Both the position numbers and the translations under genes were made by a program. From positions 818,501 to 882,500 of the forward strand of contig CAJNDS010000835.1 of the NCBI GenBank assembly GCA_905221605.1: a DNA stretch of 64,000 nucleotides, given 5' to 3'. Positions 33,330-44,068 of the stretch are shown here, piece after piece; the stretch's first letter is position 1, and the number at the start of each line of letters is the position of its first letter. This DNA is from Symbiodinium natans (taxonomy: Eukaryota > Sar > Dinophyceae > Suessiales > Symbiodiniaceae). Below the pieces are notes generated by a model. It made no database searches and had not been told where the DNA came from. It worked only from the letters and a program-made list of their open reading frames with translations.

Positions 33330-34700
33330 CTAGATGTGGCAGACACTTAATTTATTGCCTTTGGCGAGTAGGGTTCGGCATAAGATTGATGTGGGCATAC
33401 ATAGTATTGGGTTGTTTTTGCGGGTGGGTACTGGGCAATTTTTTCAACAGCTCCGATCATGGACACCCCTAAGCCCACGCCCCAGTTGCATGTTCCCTGC
33501 GAAGCTAAGCATCGGGGGGTTTTAAGGCTTTGGGCAAGCTACAGAAGTTGCGGCTGGGATTTGTGACTTCGGGAGGTTTTGGTCGCATAGGGAAAGTTGG
33601 GGTGAATTGTCCTCGGGTCCAGGGTGCAGGGTTTAGGCAGGTTAGCCTTCAGGTCAAGCGTCGAAAGGGGCTGAAAGGCCTCATTGCTCCTTGGCGGCAA
33701 AAAGCCTTCAGAATAGTTGGGCAGTTCCAAACTACAGGGATTGGGGATCACATTAAGCCCAAAATCGGGATCTGCTATCCTTTACTATGATTTTCTCGGT
33801 TAAGCTCTACTAAACTTCTAAGTTTCATGTGGGTCCTCAAGGACAGGAAGCAGAACTGAGGAGATGCATATGTACCTTCATAAGCTTTGGGGACTTGAGG
33901 GTCCATCCTTGGGGGCTTCATCGAGCAGTCTCCAGGCCCATGAGCCTTGGTATTCTGGTATCACAATAGGGTCGGAGGAGAGAAGGTTGATAAGGGAAGG
34001 AGGGCAAGAATGGTTTCTTTCTGCCTCGTTCGAAACAGGACACCCTAATGCCTTAACCCTTAACAAAACAAAGTGAACCCCTGGCAGCGTCTGCTCAGGC
34101 CCCAGTTTAGCGTAAGCAGGTCTGAGTCGTTACATGCTGGAACAAGCCCCAAAAACGGAGGTCATTTAGGGTTTAGGGTCTAGAGCTGGTGAGGTTTATG
34201 TTTATAGCGTCGAGGATCCAGGTCCTCCAAAGATAAGCGACGGGCTGCAACTCTGGTGACACATTTGAGCAGTCAAGTTTGATCCAGCTTGTGGGTCGTT
34301 GGGTCCGGATTCTGGATCAGTTTAGGGTTTGGCATAGGGTGCCGGTTAATGAGGGCTGAGGATGGTGTAGGGTGTAGGGCCTGCACACTGGTGAGGCTTT
34401 CTGTCTGTGTAGGAGTGTAGGATGTAGGGTTAGCTTGAGGGCTATGTAGAAGATCACTTGAAGATCATGTGATCCTTGCTGCCAGGAGAAGAAGCGCCTT
34501 GGCGGAATAGCTGCAGCGCGCTTGTCCCGAAATCTACAGCCCTAAGCCGCAAACCCTGCACATGGACTCTGCACCGTATCGCCTGTCCTAAGCTATAGAC
34601 GTGCGACCGGGGTGGCCAAAAGAGACTATTCACGAAACTTGAGCCGATGCTGCCCTGAATCTCCGCTGAGTTGTTTTCGTATAGGGTGTCAACATCTTAG
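33330..34700. other. no supported gene
   Basis: Several 60-90 codon frames occur on both strands without bias. Short GTTTAGGG words lie at 34168-34180 and 34322-34330. Likely intron or intergenic. Confidence 0.45.
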
Positions 34701-34717
34701 GTTATAGGGTTTGGGGA

Positions 34718-34938
34718 GCCCACCGCCGACGCCAGGAAGGAGATGAAGAGGCAACACCGCAAGGCTCACCTGAACGCATGACGTAGTTTCGATGATGCAG
34801 CCTCACATGCCTCGCAGAGCTTGACAGCCCTTTTTGCTCCCGGCACCGACACCCTTTAGAGGAGAAGCAGAGCGCGGAACTGGGCCGTCCCATGACGGCC
34901 AAGGAGAAGCTAAAGTTGAAGTTGAAGTGCCTTGCTTG
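34718..34938 (+). CDS. two basic exons, nucleolar-type composition
   Basis: The first (34718-34786) reads EPTADARKEMKRQHRKAHL. The second (34850-34938) reads LEEKQSAELGRPMTAKEK, then LKLKLKCLA and stop. Both are Lys/Arg-rich with G/C-ending codons, as in RNA-binding or ribosome-biogenesis proteins. No named domain can be assigned, and the splice between them was not resolved. Confidence 0.48.
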
Positions 34939-35279
34939 ATTTCATGCTTGCAGAGGTTTAGGTTATAATTATCGGCCTTAAAATGGTTTCAGGGTTCAGG
35001 GCTCAAGGCAGGGACGTCGATATCCTACTTACCTCATGCCTCTGCAGACCGCGTGTTTGGGCACCGTGTTCCTGATATGCACAAGCCTGCAGGCCTGTAC
35101 GCCAGTAAACGGCAGCGATCATTGCAAGCCTCCAGTGTTTTTGGCTGCGCGTTGGAAACTCTGCAACCATGCAGTTCAGCAACCCTCCAAGGGGCACATT
35201 CATTGAGACGTATGGCTGCACGGATGGCAGGAGGACTTCAAAACACGCAACTCAAGGGACTCCTGTTATGTTGTCCATC

Positions 35280-35815
35280 ATGGTTCCGCGGTGCTCCCTC
35301 CTACTGCTTTGCCTCGCCGTGGCGGTCGGGAAGCATCCCTCGTGCGGCAGTGAGGATCTCGATGACACCCCCCAGACGTGCAACGTGGACGCTGTCCAGT
35401 TGCACCCGATCTTGCATGACCTGGGGAGTGATGAAGGTTCAGTGTGGGGCATGCTCCAGCTCAGAAGGCCATACAATGGCAACTTTGTGTCAGTGCCGCC
35501 AGCCATTGTGCTGGTTCTCGTGATGAGAAGCATGGGCCTGGCACGTGCAGAGAGCACGGAAGTGCCGCTCCGAGGGCTACAAGGATGGGCAGCTCCATCA
35601 CATCCACAAGGACAAGGACTTGGCAACACCTGAACAGAAAGAAATGAAAAGAGGGAGCACGTACCGAAAAGGATCGAGATCTTCGCCGTAACCTTCTGGG
35701 CCTCTCTCTTTCCCACAGCCCAGCAGAAAGTGTTGGCTTCCTCGGCAGAATCATGTGCGCTGTGCAGGATACGGGAGGACTCTACGAAAAATAAGGGACA
35801 GGATCTGTGCAACCC
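35280..35815 (+). CDS. small secreted cysteine-containing protein, 5' exons
   Basis: The ATG at 35280 (another in frame at 35268) starts MVPRCSLLLLCLAVAVG, a typical signal peptide, then KHPSCGSEDLDDTPQTCNVD. Exon 1 ends at 35436 before GTTCAG. Exon 2 starts at 35555 after AGAG, restores phase (G+CA = Ala) and reads RKCRSEGYKDGQLHHIHKDK, then DLATPEQKEMK. A third candidate starts at 35719 after CCCACAG and reads QQKVLASSAESCALCRIRED. Joining exons 2 and 3 in phase needs a GA donor near 35638, which is uncertain. The product should enter the secretory pathway; no known family is recognised. Confidence 0.6.
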
Positions 35816-35819
35816 CAAG

Positions 35820-36960
35820 CCGAAGCCCCAAAAGACCTCCGAAGGAGCCGGTTTGGGGGCTGTAGGTCTGGAAGGTTTTTGCAGACCCCAGAATTCAAAA
35901 AAGGTTTTAAAGAAGATGCCCTGAGCTAGTGCGGAGTCCTTCTATATAGTTGTTAGATGATTCCCGCCGTCATCTGAAGTAATTCTGGGACATGGGAAGT
36001 TCTGGGACAGCTGAGGAACATCAAAGAGCACTCGATGGCACAGCCTCGGACTCAGTCTCCCACATGCTTTCCCCTAGCCAGTCATTGGTCATTGGGATCC
36101 CAGAACAGGATATATGATCTCAAAATTTAGGGCGTATTCCCCCCCCAAGGCTGGAGGGAGCCGAAGCACTGGCCTGTCCTGTGACGAATGCTGCGTATGC
36201 CCCCCAATCCCCCCACAAAACCAAGGAGCAAGAATCGAGGGAAGGAAGCCAAATCTTTGCCAGAGTGCCTTGGGCTATGTTGGCAGTCTAAGATGTTCCT
36301 GAGGACCATTATTTAGGCTTAAGTAGGACTTTGGGAGTTTCATCTCTTGCCCCATTGGTGATTGTTTTTGTGCAGGTCCCTCAAACATATGGCACAACAG
36401 AAGCTGCGTGCGCGTATGTGTGCGTATAGTAAAGTCGATCCGGGCTTCGGGTTTACGCTTAGGGTTTACGGATTCCAGGAGCTGCCAGACACTTGCTGCA
36501 TCACGCACCCGTCCCCTACAGACTAATCTCTCATGCCTAAACCCCATATAAGCCCTGGCAATCCTCGTAATGAGTACTGCATGCCTGGGATGCATCATGT
36601 CGGATGGTTGTGCACAAACGCATTTGGCTTTCCGAGTCTACCAGGCTCAGAGCTGTTTTGCCATAGGGCTTCAAGCTTTGGAGGCGCAGCAGCATAGGCC
36701 TTGCCTGACCGATTCCCTAAGCATGGAGGATAAAAGAAGCAGCCGTTGGTTCAAAATTTGACCCTTCGTTCTTCTTGTGCAGCTTTTCATTGCACCCCTT
36801 GCGCACTCGTGCAGCGAACAGGTTGGCAGTGTACTAGAAAAAGGTCCCCTTAAGGCACAGCTACCTCCTCCTAACGGGGCTCCTTATGGAAATGCCTCCA
36901 AGGAAGTAACCTAACGGAATTTCGGAAAAAAGAAAAAACTACTCGCTTTTGCTGAAACCT
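35820..36960. other. no supported gene
   Basis: Frames at 35444-35924 and 36570-36761 have no clear bias; no repeats or RNA genes seen. Confidence 0.4.
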
Positions 36961-36963
36961 TTG

Positions 36964-37178
36964 AAGTCCCACGCCGACTGCAATTCAAGGACCAAAGCTC
37001 TCTCCGTGAAATCGACGCCCTGCATGCGGCTCTACTCGTTTAGGGTTTAGGGTTTATAGGAGGTGTTGCCAGGCTGTTGCTGGACTGTCATTCTGGTCGC
37101 ACCATGTCGCACCTAAGGTATGTGGCAAAGGGGCGAAACTGCCCTCACGCGAAGTGCCGTTTCTCGCACGATGTGTGA
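36964..37178 (+). CDS. CCCH-type zinc-finger exons
   Basis: The 3' segment reads YVAKGRNCPHAKCRFSHDV and stops at TGA 37176-37178. NCPHAKCRFSH is the C-x4-C-x3-H half of a CCCH finger, which binds RNA. The first Cys must come from upstream sequence, for example across a junction near 37117. The preceding segment (to 37037) reads RTKALSVKSTPCMRLYS and is followed directly by GTTTAGGGTTTAGGG. A GT-AG excision of 37038-37072 (35 nt) keeps the frame open between the two. That intron would consist largely of telomere-like units. Finger identity is probable; the exon structure is tentative. Confidence 0.5.
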
Positions 37179-37244
37179 GGTCGTAAAAAACCCACCGAGC
37201 CGTCTTGGTTTGAGATCCAGCAATGTGAGGTGCTAAGGGTAGTA

Positions 37245-37291
37245 ACCCTAAACCCTAAACCCTAAACCCTAAACCCTAAACCCTAAACCCT
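37245..37291. repeat. interstitial telomere-like array (CCCTAAA)n
   Basis: Six to seven C-rich units. Confidence 0.95.
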
Positions 37292-37834
37292 TACCGCTAC
37301 AAGCGCCTTGGTTCGGCGCGGCAGACTTCCCAAAGTTGCTCGCGTTTGTTCTTGCCCATTTTCTAGTTAGGAAGGCTGCTGCTTGACGGACGTGGCGAGG
37401 GAGGCATTCACCAGCCAGCCGCCATAAACTTGCAAAGTGCGCAGCACCTACAACTCAATCACCCTAAACCAACACCCAAAACCCAAAACCCCCAGAAGTA
37501 TGTGGGGACTCCGAGCTCAGCTACCTAGCTTGCACGTGCTTGTGAGGGCAGTTGTTTCTCGAGTCCGCGCAGGTGCTCGCTTTTTACTTGGTCACAGCTG
37601 CCCTCATCTCAGATTTGCAGCAGCTTGGGAGCCCATTGCACTCGCTTTGAGAACGACATGGCGCTTGTAGAGGTGGGACATGTGCCCCCGTATCCCTCCC
37701 ATCGGCAGTAGTACCTTGACTTACGATTCATTTAGTGCCTGGCGGTGCCCGGGAGCATCACGCGTTTTCTGCCGCGGCCCATCAGCATTCATCGCAAACG
37801 ACAATGCAGGATAGCAATCCCTGATCCTGCCTCC

Positions 37835-39038
37835 ATGATACGCGTACCGTTCCTCCATATCTTCTATTTGCTGCACCTTGGATTTGCAGAACGCGCGCCA
37901 GATGAGCTAAGCTTTCTGCAGCACACGCTGACGCTCGAAGCCACACCGGAGTTGTACTCTCTCTTCGTGAAGTTTCACAAGGTGGCAGGCAGCACTTGGC
38001 GCAGCTATGTCGACCTCATGACTGGCGATACAAATCGCTGCAGCAGGGATTGCGGGTATCCTGCTTGGGACTGCCAACAGTACTACCCGCACGACGAAAA
38101 GAGCTTTGAGCATTGCTGCGAGGTCCCGTTTCAAAACATTTCCTGCCAGGGCCGTGCGCGCAGCTGCACCTATCATCAGAGCCTAGGAGTGATGCGCCAG
38201 GCGATTTCGGGTCAGGATCCTTGCTTGCTTAAACTAGCCGAAGTTCAAATGCGCTCTTGTGCTTCATGCCCATTGTAGGCTTTTGTGAAGTTTAGCCGTT
38301 GTATTCCCTGACTTTTGGAGAAGTCAGGATCTCACCAAGTTTCCCGGAGACGCGGAAGTGTGGCCGAGCTCGGAGCGTTTGAAGCTGCTTTGGCAGGTGG
38401 AATGGGCCCGGTTCTGGCTGCCCAGGGACTTGCATCAGAAGCGCATCATCGTGACGACCATCCTGCGTGAGCCCACCGAGAGAATTCGGTCCTATTATTA
38501 TTTCCAGAACCCAATTGCGTCTCATAGCGGTTTCAAGGATTTCTTGGAGTTCCGCCGGGACTATGTGGCCGGCAACTGGACGCACGCGCAGTTCCTCAAA
38601 CAGGCATCCACCAAGAACAGGGGGTCCACTTCAATGTCCATCCTCCTGCGATCGTGTTGCGAGTACGAGACTTGGCTTGGGAACGGGTCGATCGAGAAGG
38701 CCAAGCTCACATTGTCCACTCAGTTTGACCTTGTCGGCATCACGGAGAAGATGGATGAAGGATTGGTGAGCCTCGGAAAGCTTTATGGCTTGACTGTGCA
38801 GCAGCTGGCTGCAGTTGGCCAGCGCATCCCACACGAGCTGGACAACAGCGACCTCAAGCTTGACTGGACCGATGAGGAGTTGGCCTTGGCGACTTTCATA
38901 GCGCAGAAGAGTACCGCCATTTACGGCCATGCGCAAGAAGTCTTCCAGCGGCAGTCCCTAGCCCTTTTCGGCAGCGAGGAGAACCTGCAGGCTGCTGTAG
39001 CGGCCTTCAAGGATCTTAACCCGGATGCCGATCATTGA
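37835..39038 (+). CDS. Golgi-type sulfotransferase, complete two-exon gene
   Basis: Sulfotransferases move sulfate from PAPS to sugars or proteins; membrane-anchored ones act in the Golgi lumen. Exon 37835-38215 (127 codons) and exon 38328-39038 give 363 residues, the usual size. Residues 1-18 form a hydrophobic signal-anchor. KFHKVAGSTW at 46-55 is the 5'-phosphosulfate loop, its Lys binding PAPS. LREPTERIRSYYYF at 172-185 is the 3'-phosphate motif. Between them lies a Cys-rich luminal segment (Cys 69, 73, 80, 94, 95, 104, 111), suggesting disulfides. The C-terminal part contains FDLVGITEKMDE, typical of the Sulfotransfer_2 group. The 112-nt intron is flanked by GTCAGGATC on both sides; the in-phase splice is CAG/GA to CAG/GAT, a GA-AG intron. 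The Met at 37835 was chosen because the anchor follows it. A CAG at 37808-37810 could serve as a trans-splice acceptor. Acceptor substrate unknown. Confidence 0.85.
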
Positions 39039-39657
39039 CCAACTGACAACGGCCAAAAGAGCGCCAAAGAGTTGCTTTTGGCTCTGCCTAGGGACCTGGA
39101 GGGTGTTCGATGAGCCTTTCTTAAGACAAGGCGTTGCAACCTTCGGCATGGCGGGGGGTGGGGGGGATCCCGATTCTTGTAGTCAGATGTGGTCAGTATA
39201 GTCAATGTAGTTCATATGATTAATAGAAAGAATCAAGAAGCTTCCCTACAAGGGAACTTTGTGCAACAAAAGCTCGGTCTTAACCCGCATTTAGGTGAGA
39301 GACCCTCGGAGGGAGGCTTTGCTGCACAAGCAGTGGTGCAGGCCGCCTTCGGACCTCAACTCTTGCGTGGCTTTGCGTGGCTTTGACAGTTTAGGGTTTC
39401 GGGTTTAGGGCCTTTATCCGGTCTCAGCTCCTAAAGTTTAGGGCCTAGGGCTTATGGTTCAAACACATGCTTTAGGGGAGACAAGTTTTCCAACTCGCCT
39501 GCACCTACCGTTCTGGTGGACCCTACCGGGCCACGTTTACCAAGACGAACATCGAAAAGAGCACTGGATTACATGTGCTATGTGGAAGGAGGACATGTGG
39601 AGGTACTTAATGTTGCAGCCTTGGTGTTCCCATCAGACAGGTTAACAGGTGCTGTAA
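39039..39657. other. downstream gap without gene
   Basis: Contains a G-run at 39152-39165, GTTTAGGG and GTTTCGGG words at 39390-39404, and no convincing exon. Confidence 0.45.
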
Positions 39658-39661
39658 CCAG

Positions 39662-40046
39662 ATGTGTGCATGCCACAAGCAAGAGCTATCGACTCTCATC
39701 GTTTTCCCCAAGTGCATGCTGCACCCATTCCCCATGCAACGCAGCGCCAGGGATCACAGCATCGTGGGGAGAGTCTGGGTGCTCCAGCCGCAAGGTTCTG
39801 TTTTTGGTGTCCGCAGTTGCCCTCCGGACGCAGGGTATACAAGGACATACTGGGTTTTTTACAGGGTATAGAGGGATATACCAGGATAAGCCAGCCAAGG
39901 TTTCGTCCAGGGGCATCAACGCGCAGGTCAGCGGACGCACCGCAGACTGCGTCCAGTGCGCCACATACTTTTGTGGAGAGATGAGGGCTTTCCCAGAGTT
40001 CCCCTTAGGAGGTGCCTTAGTTACCTCGGGGGGCCAAACTCACTGA
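39662..40046 (+). CDS. candidate exons, Cys-containing
   Basis: Two coding-like pieces in different frames. 39662-39793 contains FPMQRSARDHSIVGRVWVLQ. 39898-40012 contains GINAQVSGRTADCVQCATYF, then CGEMRAFPEFP. The second has CxxCxxxxC spacing that could bind metal, and mostly G/C-ending codons. No family recognised. Confidence 0.43.
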
Positions 40047-40049
40047 CAG

Positions 40050-41120
40050 TTGGGATCATCTACCTTGAGCTGCTATGGCCCCTCTTTTAGGTATGTGGGC
40101 AAGAATCCCCTTTGAGGTTGAGTTCGTCCTCCAGGATACTTGGGATAATACGTGGCACTGGCCGGCATGACATGCGGCAAAGTTTGGATGATCCTGGCAG
40201 GCGAAATGAAGCCGAATAAGCGTTTATGGGGCAAAACAGATATTAGGCATAGAAGCAGCATTGCATGTTTTTGCAGTCCCAATTTGCTGGTTCTCTTGTA
40301 CCTCGAGGAATGCTATGCTCGCAGGTACGCGCACTTCGTGGCCACGTCCTTGTTGTACTGAAGTGATGCCTTCATGATGCCTAGAGTTGCGTGGCACGCT
40401 TGCTTGGCGAACTACCCTGCACAACTCAGGCCGGAAGATTTCCAGGGGTCAAAGGAGCAAAGGCCAAAGGCGGGAATCATCACTTCAGCTTTCAAACCGG
40501 CTGAATGAACCCTGAAAACTGGGATCACACGCCCTACACTACCCTATTCCCTACTGAGGTACATACAAAAGAGATGAACCTGACCCAAGGGTTCATCAAG
40601 TCCTGCAAGACATGGTTTCAAGTTTCCAGCTGATCTAGTCGACGACACTGCTAATGCACATGAGGTATAGGGTCTATATTGCAGCCATCATCGGACTCCT
40701 GATACTGGTAAGCACATACCAAGATGATTCTGAATGGTATTTGTACTTTTTCTATACACATGCGGTGTTGTCATTTCGGGGATACTTGCAATAGACAGCC
40801 TGCTTCACATGGTGGTGGCGCGATTCCGCACGTGGCCAGGTGCTTCGTTGCTCTGCAAACTGGATCCCGCCAGGCACTCAGCCATGTTCTGTGATGGCAC
40901 CAATCTACGCCCTAGAATTGTGATCATGTGTACCCTAAAAACCCCGAGCCATTTCAAGTTCCATTTGATCTTCTTTTTGCCAGGACTCTGATTGATAAGT
41001 CATCTTGGTTTAGGATTTAGAATATAGCAACTATAGTGGTTTCTTGAGAGACCAAGGATTGTTAAGTCGGCTCTAGCCACCCAACCCACATGATTCACAC
41101 AAGGTCCTCGAGCCTGCATT
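40050..41120. other. little supported
   Basis: 40820-40920 contains FRTWPGASLLCKLDPARHSA, a weak exon candidate. The rest shows nothing convincing. Confidence 0.35.
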
Positions 41121-41127
41121 TCCGCGC

Positions 41128-41352
41128 TTGCGGGTGAAGGCAAAGCAACCTCCAGCAGGGCGTCTTGTCTTTGCCATGACCCCTGGGACCACTGGGACAT
41201 ACTTTGACCTTGAAAGTACAGAATCTATCCGCGAAGTTCCTTGGTGCCGGTGCTCATTCATCATACTGCGGGCGATGTGTTCGTGCAACTTCCATGAATC
41301 TGTGTTTCGTACTGGTCGTCGCAGAGGCGCAGACGTAGCAACACAGGCGTAA
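41128..41352 (+). CDS. candidate exon
   Basis: An open frame with RVKAKQPPAGRLVFAMTPGT, then YFDLESTESIREVPWCRCSF. Basic N-terminal part, mixed later. Unknown family. The opposite strand is open but less regular. Confidence 0.4.
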   Translation: MRVKAKQPPAGRLVFAMTPGTTGTYFDLESTESIREVPWCRCSFIILRAMCSCNFHESVFRTGRRRGADVATQA

Positions 41353-41452
41353 GCTTGCATTGAAGCCATATAATCGCATGGTGTTCCTGAAACAGAAACG
41401 GCATTCAGGTTGAGATGCGGGTTGCAGGGCTCGCTTAGGGACTCGAGTTCTT

Positions 41453-41677
41453 GTGTTTACGGGGTCGAGGGTTTTCGAATTTCAGAGTTTCCCGTGGAGG
41501 CACACTATGCAGGCTGGATGCAAACACAGGGACTCCCGTAAAGCTTATCCCATGCTGCGGGACGAGATGAACCAGATCATGCCACGTTTACGTTGTATGG
41601 ACCATAAAAAACCCTTTTGGGCCCTTTTAAGATTCACTACGGCCCCTAAACTACCTATACCCAAAGGGGAACCCTGA
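41453..41677 (+). CDS. candidate exon
   Basis: The frame contains CKHRDSRKAYPMLRDEMNQI, then MPRLRCMDHKKPF. Good charged composition in the middle. Unknown. Confidence 0.4.
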   Translation: MFTGSRVFEFQSFPWRHTMQAGCKHRDSRKAYPMLRDEMNQIMPRLRCMDHKKPFWALLRFTTAPKLPIPKGEP

Positions 41678-41694
41678 AGAACCTAGGGACCTAG

Positions 41695-41820
41695 TTGGCC
41701 CTCCTGGAAAGGCGAAGAAGCTGATCTCCTTGGCCCCAGAGCCCTCGGTGGCACGCTTGCGACTCTGGAACTTCTGCACAGAAAACTCGGTCGTCCCTTT
41801 GGACATTTCACATTTTCCCT
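41695..41820 (+). CDS. candidate exon
   Basis: After CTAG the frame reads GPPGKAKKLISLAPEPSVAR, then LRLWNFCTENSVVPLDIS. Many codons end in G/C (AAG AAG CTG ATC TCC TTG GCC). A second + frame is open and less biased. Unknown. Confidence 0.43.
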
Positions 41821-42022
41821 TTTGGTTGTGCAAGAGGATCTTATTTAGCAAGCTTTTTTCGGAGGGTTTTAAGGGGAATCTTCGAAAATCGTTTCGAGTT
41901 TTAAGAACCAGAGGGAGGGCCCCTGCTCACCACGCACTGCTCTGGGCTAACGGTTTATGGCTGGATGCTGTCCATGCCAGTGCCACCGATGCCCACTTGT
42001 AACCACTCTACTCCCTTTGCAG

Positions 42023-42132
42023 CGCCTTGTAACAGCTGGAGACCTTCCTTGCGGCTCAGAGCGCATCGGGCCGTTGATGGCCAGGCTGGATCGGAGCCTG
42101 GACATGGAAGATCGAGGGCAGGAGCTGAAACT
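42023..42132 (+). CDS. candidate exon
   Basis: A CTTTGCAG acceptor is followed by RLVTAGDLPCGSERIGPLMA, then RLDRSLDMEDRGQELK, ending at a GTACTC donor. Strong codon bias and natural sequence. A poly-C run of about 18 follows at 42150-42168. Another candidate, VRQTNILRDIDLDKRWHLI, lies at 42242-42308 after ATTACAG. No domain recognised. Confidence 0.52.
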
Positions 42133-42829
42133 GTACTCATCCCCAAAGCCCAGCCCCCCCCCCCCCCCCCATTTTGGAAGATGTTCATTACATAGGCGGT
42201 TGGTGTTCAGAGTACCTGCAGCAAAGAGGGAGGGATTACAGGTGCGACAGACCAACATTCTCAGAGACATTGATTTGGATAAGAGATGGCATCTCATCCT
42301 TGCAGCGGGTTTTTTGAACTTGGCGTATGCTATTGTGGCATGGTGTCCTTCCTGTTGTCATGTTATTTCTCAGCTTGCTTTGCTTTCCAATGCCCTGTTC
42401 AGAGAGCATCTGTATCTCTCGTCTTCATGGTTCCATCATTGGCAAGTCCGATGTCATCGTATTCCTGCTACGAAGAATGACGGTGGTAATCCCTATAAAC
42501 CCTACGGAGACCTGTGAACCTTAGCACACCCAGTACAACCTATAAACCCTGCAATCCCTAAACCAGTCCAACAGTTGGGTTTTCTTTGAGTCCATGCCTG
42601 ACGAACTGCCAGTCTCACTGATTTTCACCTCTGTCCAATGATGTCTTTGAGTACCTTTCAGTCTGATGGATTTGGAGGTGTGGTTGATGGGCTCCCGGGG
42701 GTGGGGGTGGGTTTTAACTCCGTCCGGTCTGGATTCGTCCTTGTCCCTACACAGACCACGAACCTTGCCGGCCTTGTGCGAGAGTGAGCGACTAAACCAG
42801 TACCACAGTGGTCTCTGCCTCTGCTTCAG

Positions 42830-42928
42830 GACCTGGAGCCTGGCGAGTGGCAACGACGCATGCAAGGCGCTTCAGCCTTGCGCCCCTTTCTTTTGCGACT
42901 CCAGTGTAGCCCCAAAATGAGGTTTTAG
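42830..42928 (+). CDS. candidate exon
   Basis: A pyrimidine-rich CTCTGCTTCAG acceptor precedes DLEPGEWQRRMQGASALRPF, then LLRLQCSPK, with TAG at 42926-42928. Convincing acceptor and composition. Unknown protein. Confidence 0.5.
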   Translation, partial: DLEPGEWQRRMQGASALRPFLLRLQCSPKMRF

Positions 42929-42944
42929 GGTTTATTGATAGGGT

Positions 42945-43058
42945 GCGATCAAGGGTGCCGAATGGCATCGTATGGTGGACTGTTGCAAAGGGTACCGGAG
43001 CCTCCCAAAACCGGCTGCGAAGGAAGCCTATGCACCACTGCCAGAACAAAATACATGA
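42945..43058 (+). CDS. candidate C-terminal exon
   Basis: The frame reads AIKGAEWHRMVDCCKGYRSL, then PKPAAKEAYAPLPEQNT, and stops at TGA 43056-43058. The Pro/Ala-rich tail and G/C-ending codons suggest a real C-terminus. It may belong with the exons at 42023-42928. Confidence 0.48.
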   Translation, partial: AIKGAEWHRMVDCCKGYRSLPKPAAKEAYAPLPEQNT

Positions 43059-43277
43059 GCCCTAACGCCCTGAACCCGATGCCTGGACCGTACTTGAACT
43101 TGAGCCGCTTTGTAGATGGTCCTCATACTCAACTAAGAGGCTAGTACTCGTAGTAGCATAGGTTACATGAACCCAATCTTGGAGTTCATGTGTCTGCTAG
43201 GCGAAGAAACAACCCTCAAGCCCCTCAACCCTATAAACCTGTAAAGCCTTCACCCGGAGCGCTCAAGCACGGAACCG

Positions 43278-43373
43278 TGGAGACACAAATTCGTGGGGCA
43301 GGCCTCGAGTCGGGCAAGCAGGGGGCTCATTCGCGGCTTGCGGTTAGAGACTTGGTTCAGTCACGGAGTCTGG
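43278..43373 (+). CDS. candidate exon ending at a GTTTAGGG donor
   Basis: The frame reads TVETQIRGAGLESGKQGAHS, then RLAVRDLVQSRS, and is followed directly by GTTTAGGGTTTAGGG. If this is correct, the intron begins with telomere-like units. Unknown family. Further open sequence at 43402-43640 (LAMGHESRASFLGLFACD) may be the next exon. Confidence 0.42.
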
Positions 43374-43957
43374 GTTTAGGGTTTAGGGTTTCGGGTTTAG
43401 GGCTAGGGGACCTGGCGATGGGGCACGAGTCTCGTGCCTCCTTCCTGGGCCTCTTCGCTTGTGACACTGGTGTCCATGATCTTTGGACATCAGGTCGTGG
43501 GCCTAAACACCCCAAAAACTCTGATTTCCGCACCAAGGCCCGGCAAGGTCCTCGATATTCGGAACAACTACGAGTGCAGCTGGCATGGTTAGTCTTTGCA
43601 GGAGCCAAGCTGGTTGTATGGTTCACATACCTTAGTCGCGGTTTGCCACGTGCCAGTGCCAGAGTCGAACACTTCTCGACCCTACATCCAGAAAGCAGAA
43701 GTTCTCCTCAGAGTTGTCAACAACCACTTGGACTTGGATGCCCAGTGGTGACCTTTTTCTCCTTTTTAACAAGTCAGGTTCGCTTCTAAGCGAACTCCAA
43801 ACCCTAAAACCCGTCAACCCCTCGAGGCATTTGGTTCTTGCTGGACAACTCGGGATGTTCCCTCTCATACTAACAGTCCTTCATAGGGATTATAATCGGG
43901 GGTACTACCATCCCCATTAAGGACTGTTACCCTAAACCCTAAACCCTGAACCGGCAG

Positions 43958-44068
43958 AAAATCGGGGGAAGATCCCAATGGAGAACCTTCGACGAAAGGT
44001 GGGACCTGGGCCACTTCGCACCTGCGAAGCGCCCTGGAACTGAGGAGCTGGTGGTGCCAGCCTCGAAT
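43958..44068 (+). CDS. candidate exon ending at a GTTTAGGG donor
   Basis: The frame reads QWRTFDERWDLGHFAPAKRP, then GTEELVVPASN, with 21 of 28 codons G/C-ending. The next bases are GTTTAGGG repeated four times. This is the cleanest case of an exon abutting a telomere-like array. The opposite strand gives no comparable frame. Unknown protein. Confidence 0.52.

Noticed and set aside
35252-35818. 188-codon minus-strand frame
   Set aside because: Shadow of the secreted-protein exons on +, which have a signal peptide, splice signals and codon bias.
37292-37366. Minus-strand exon next to the (CCCTAAA)n block at 37245
   Set aside because: Two minus frames and one + frame are equally open; GTAAGG donor-like sequence alone is not enough.
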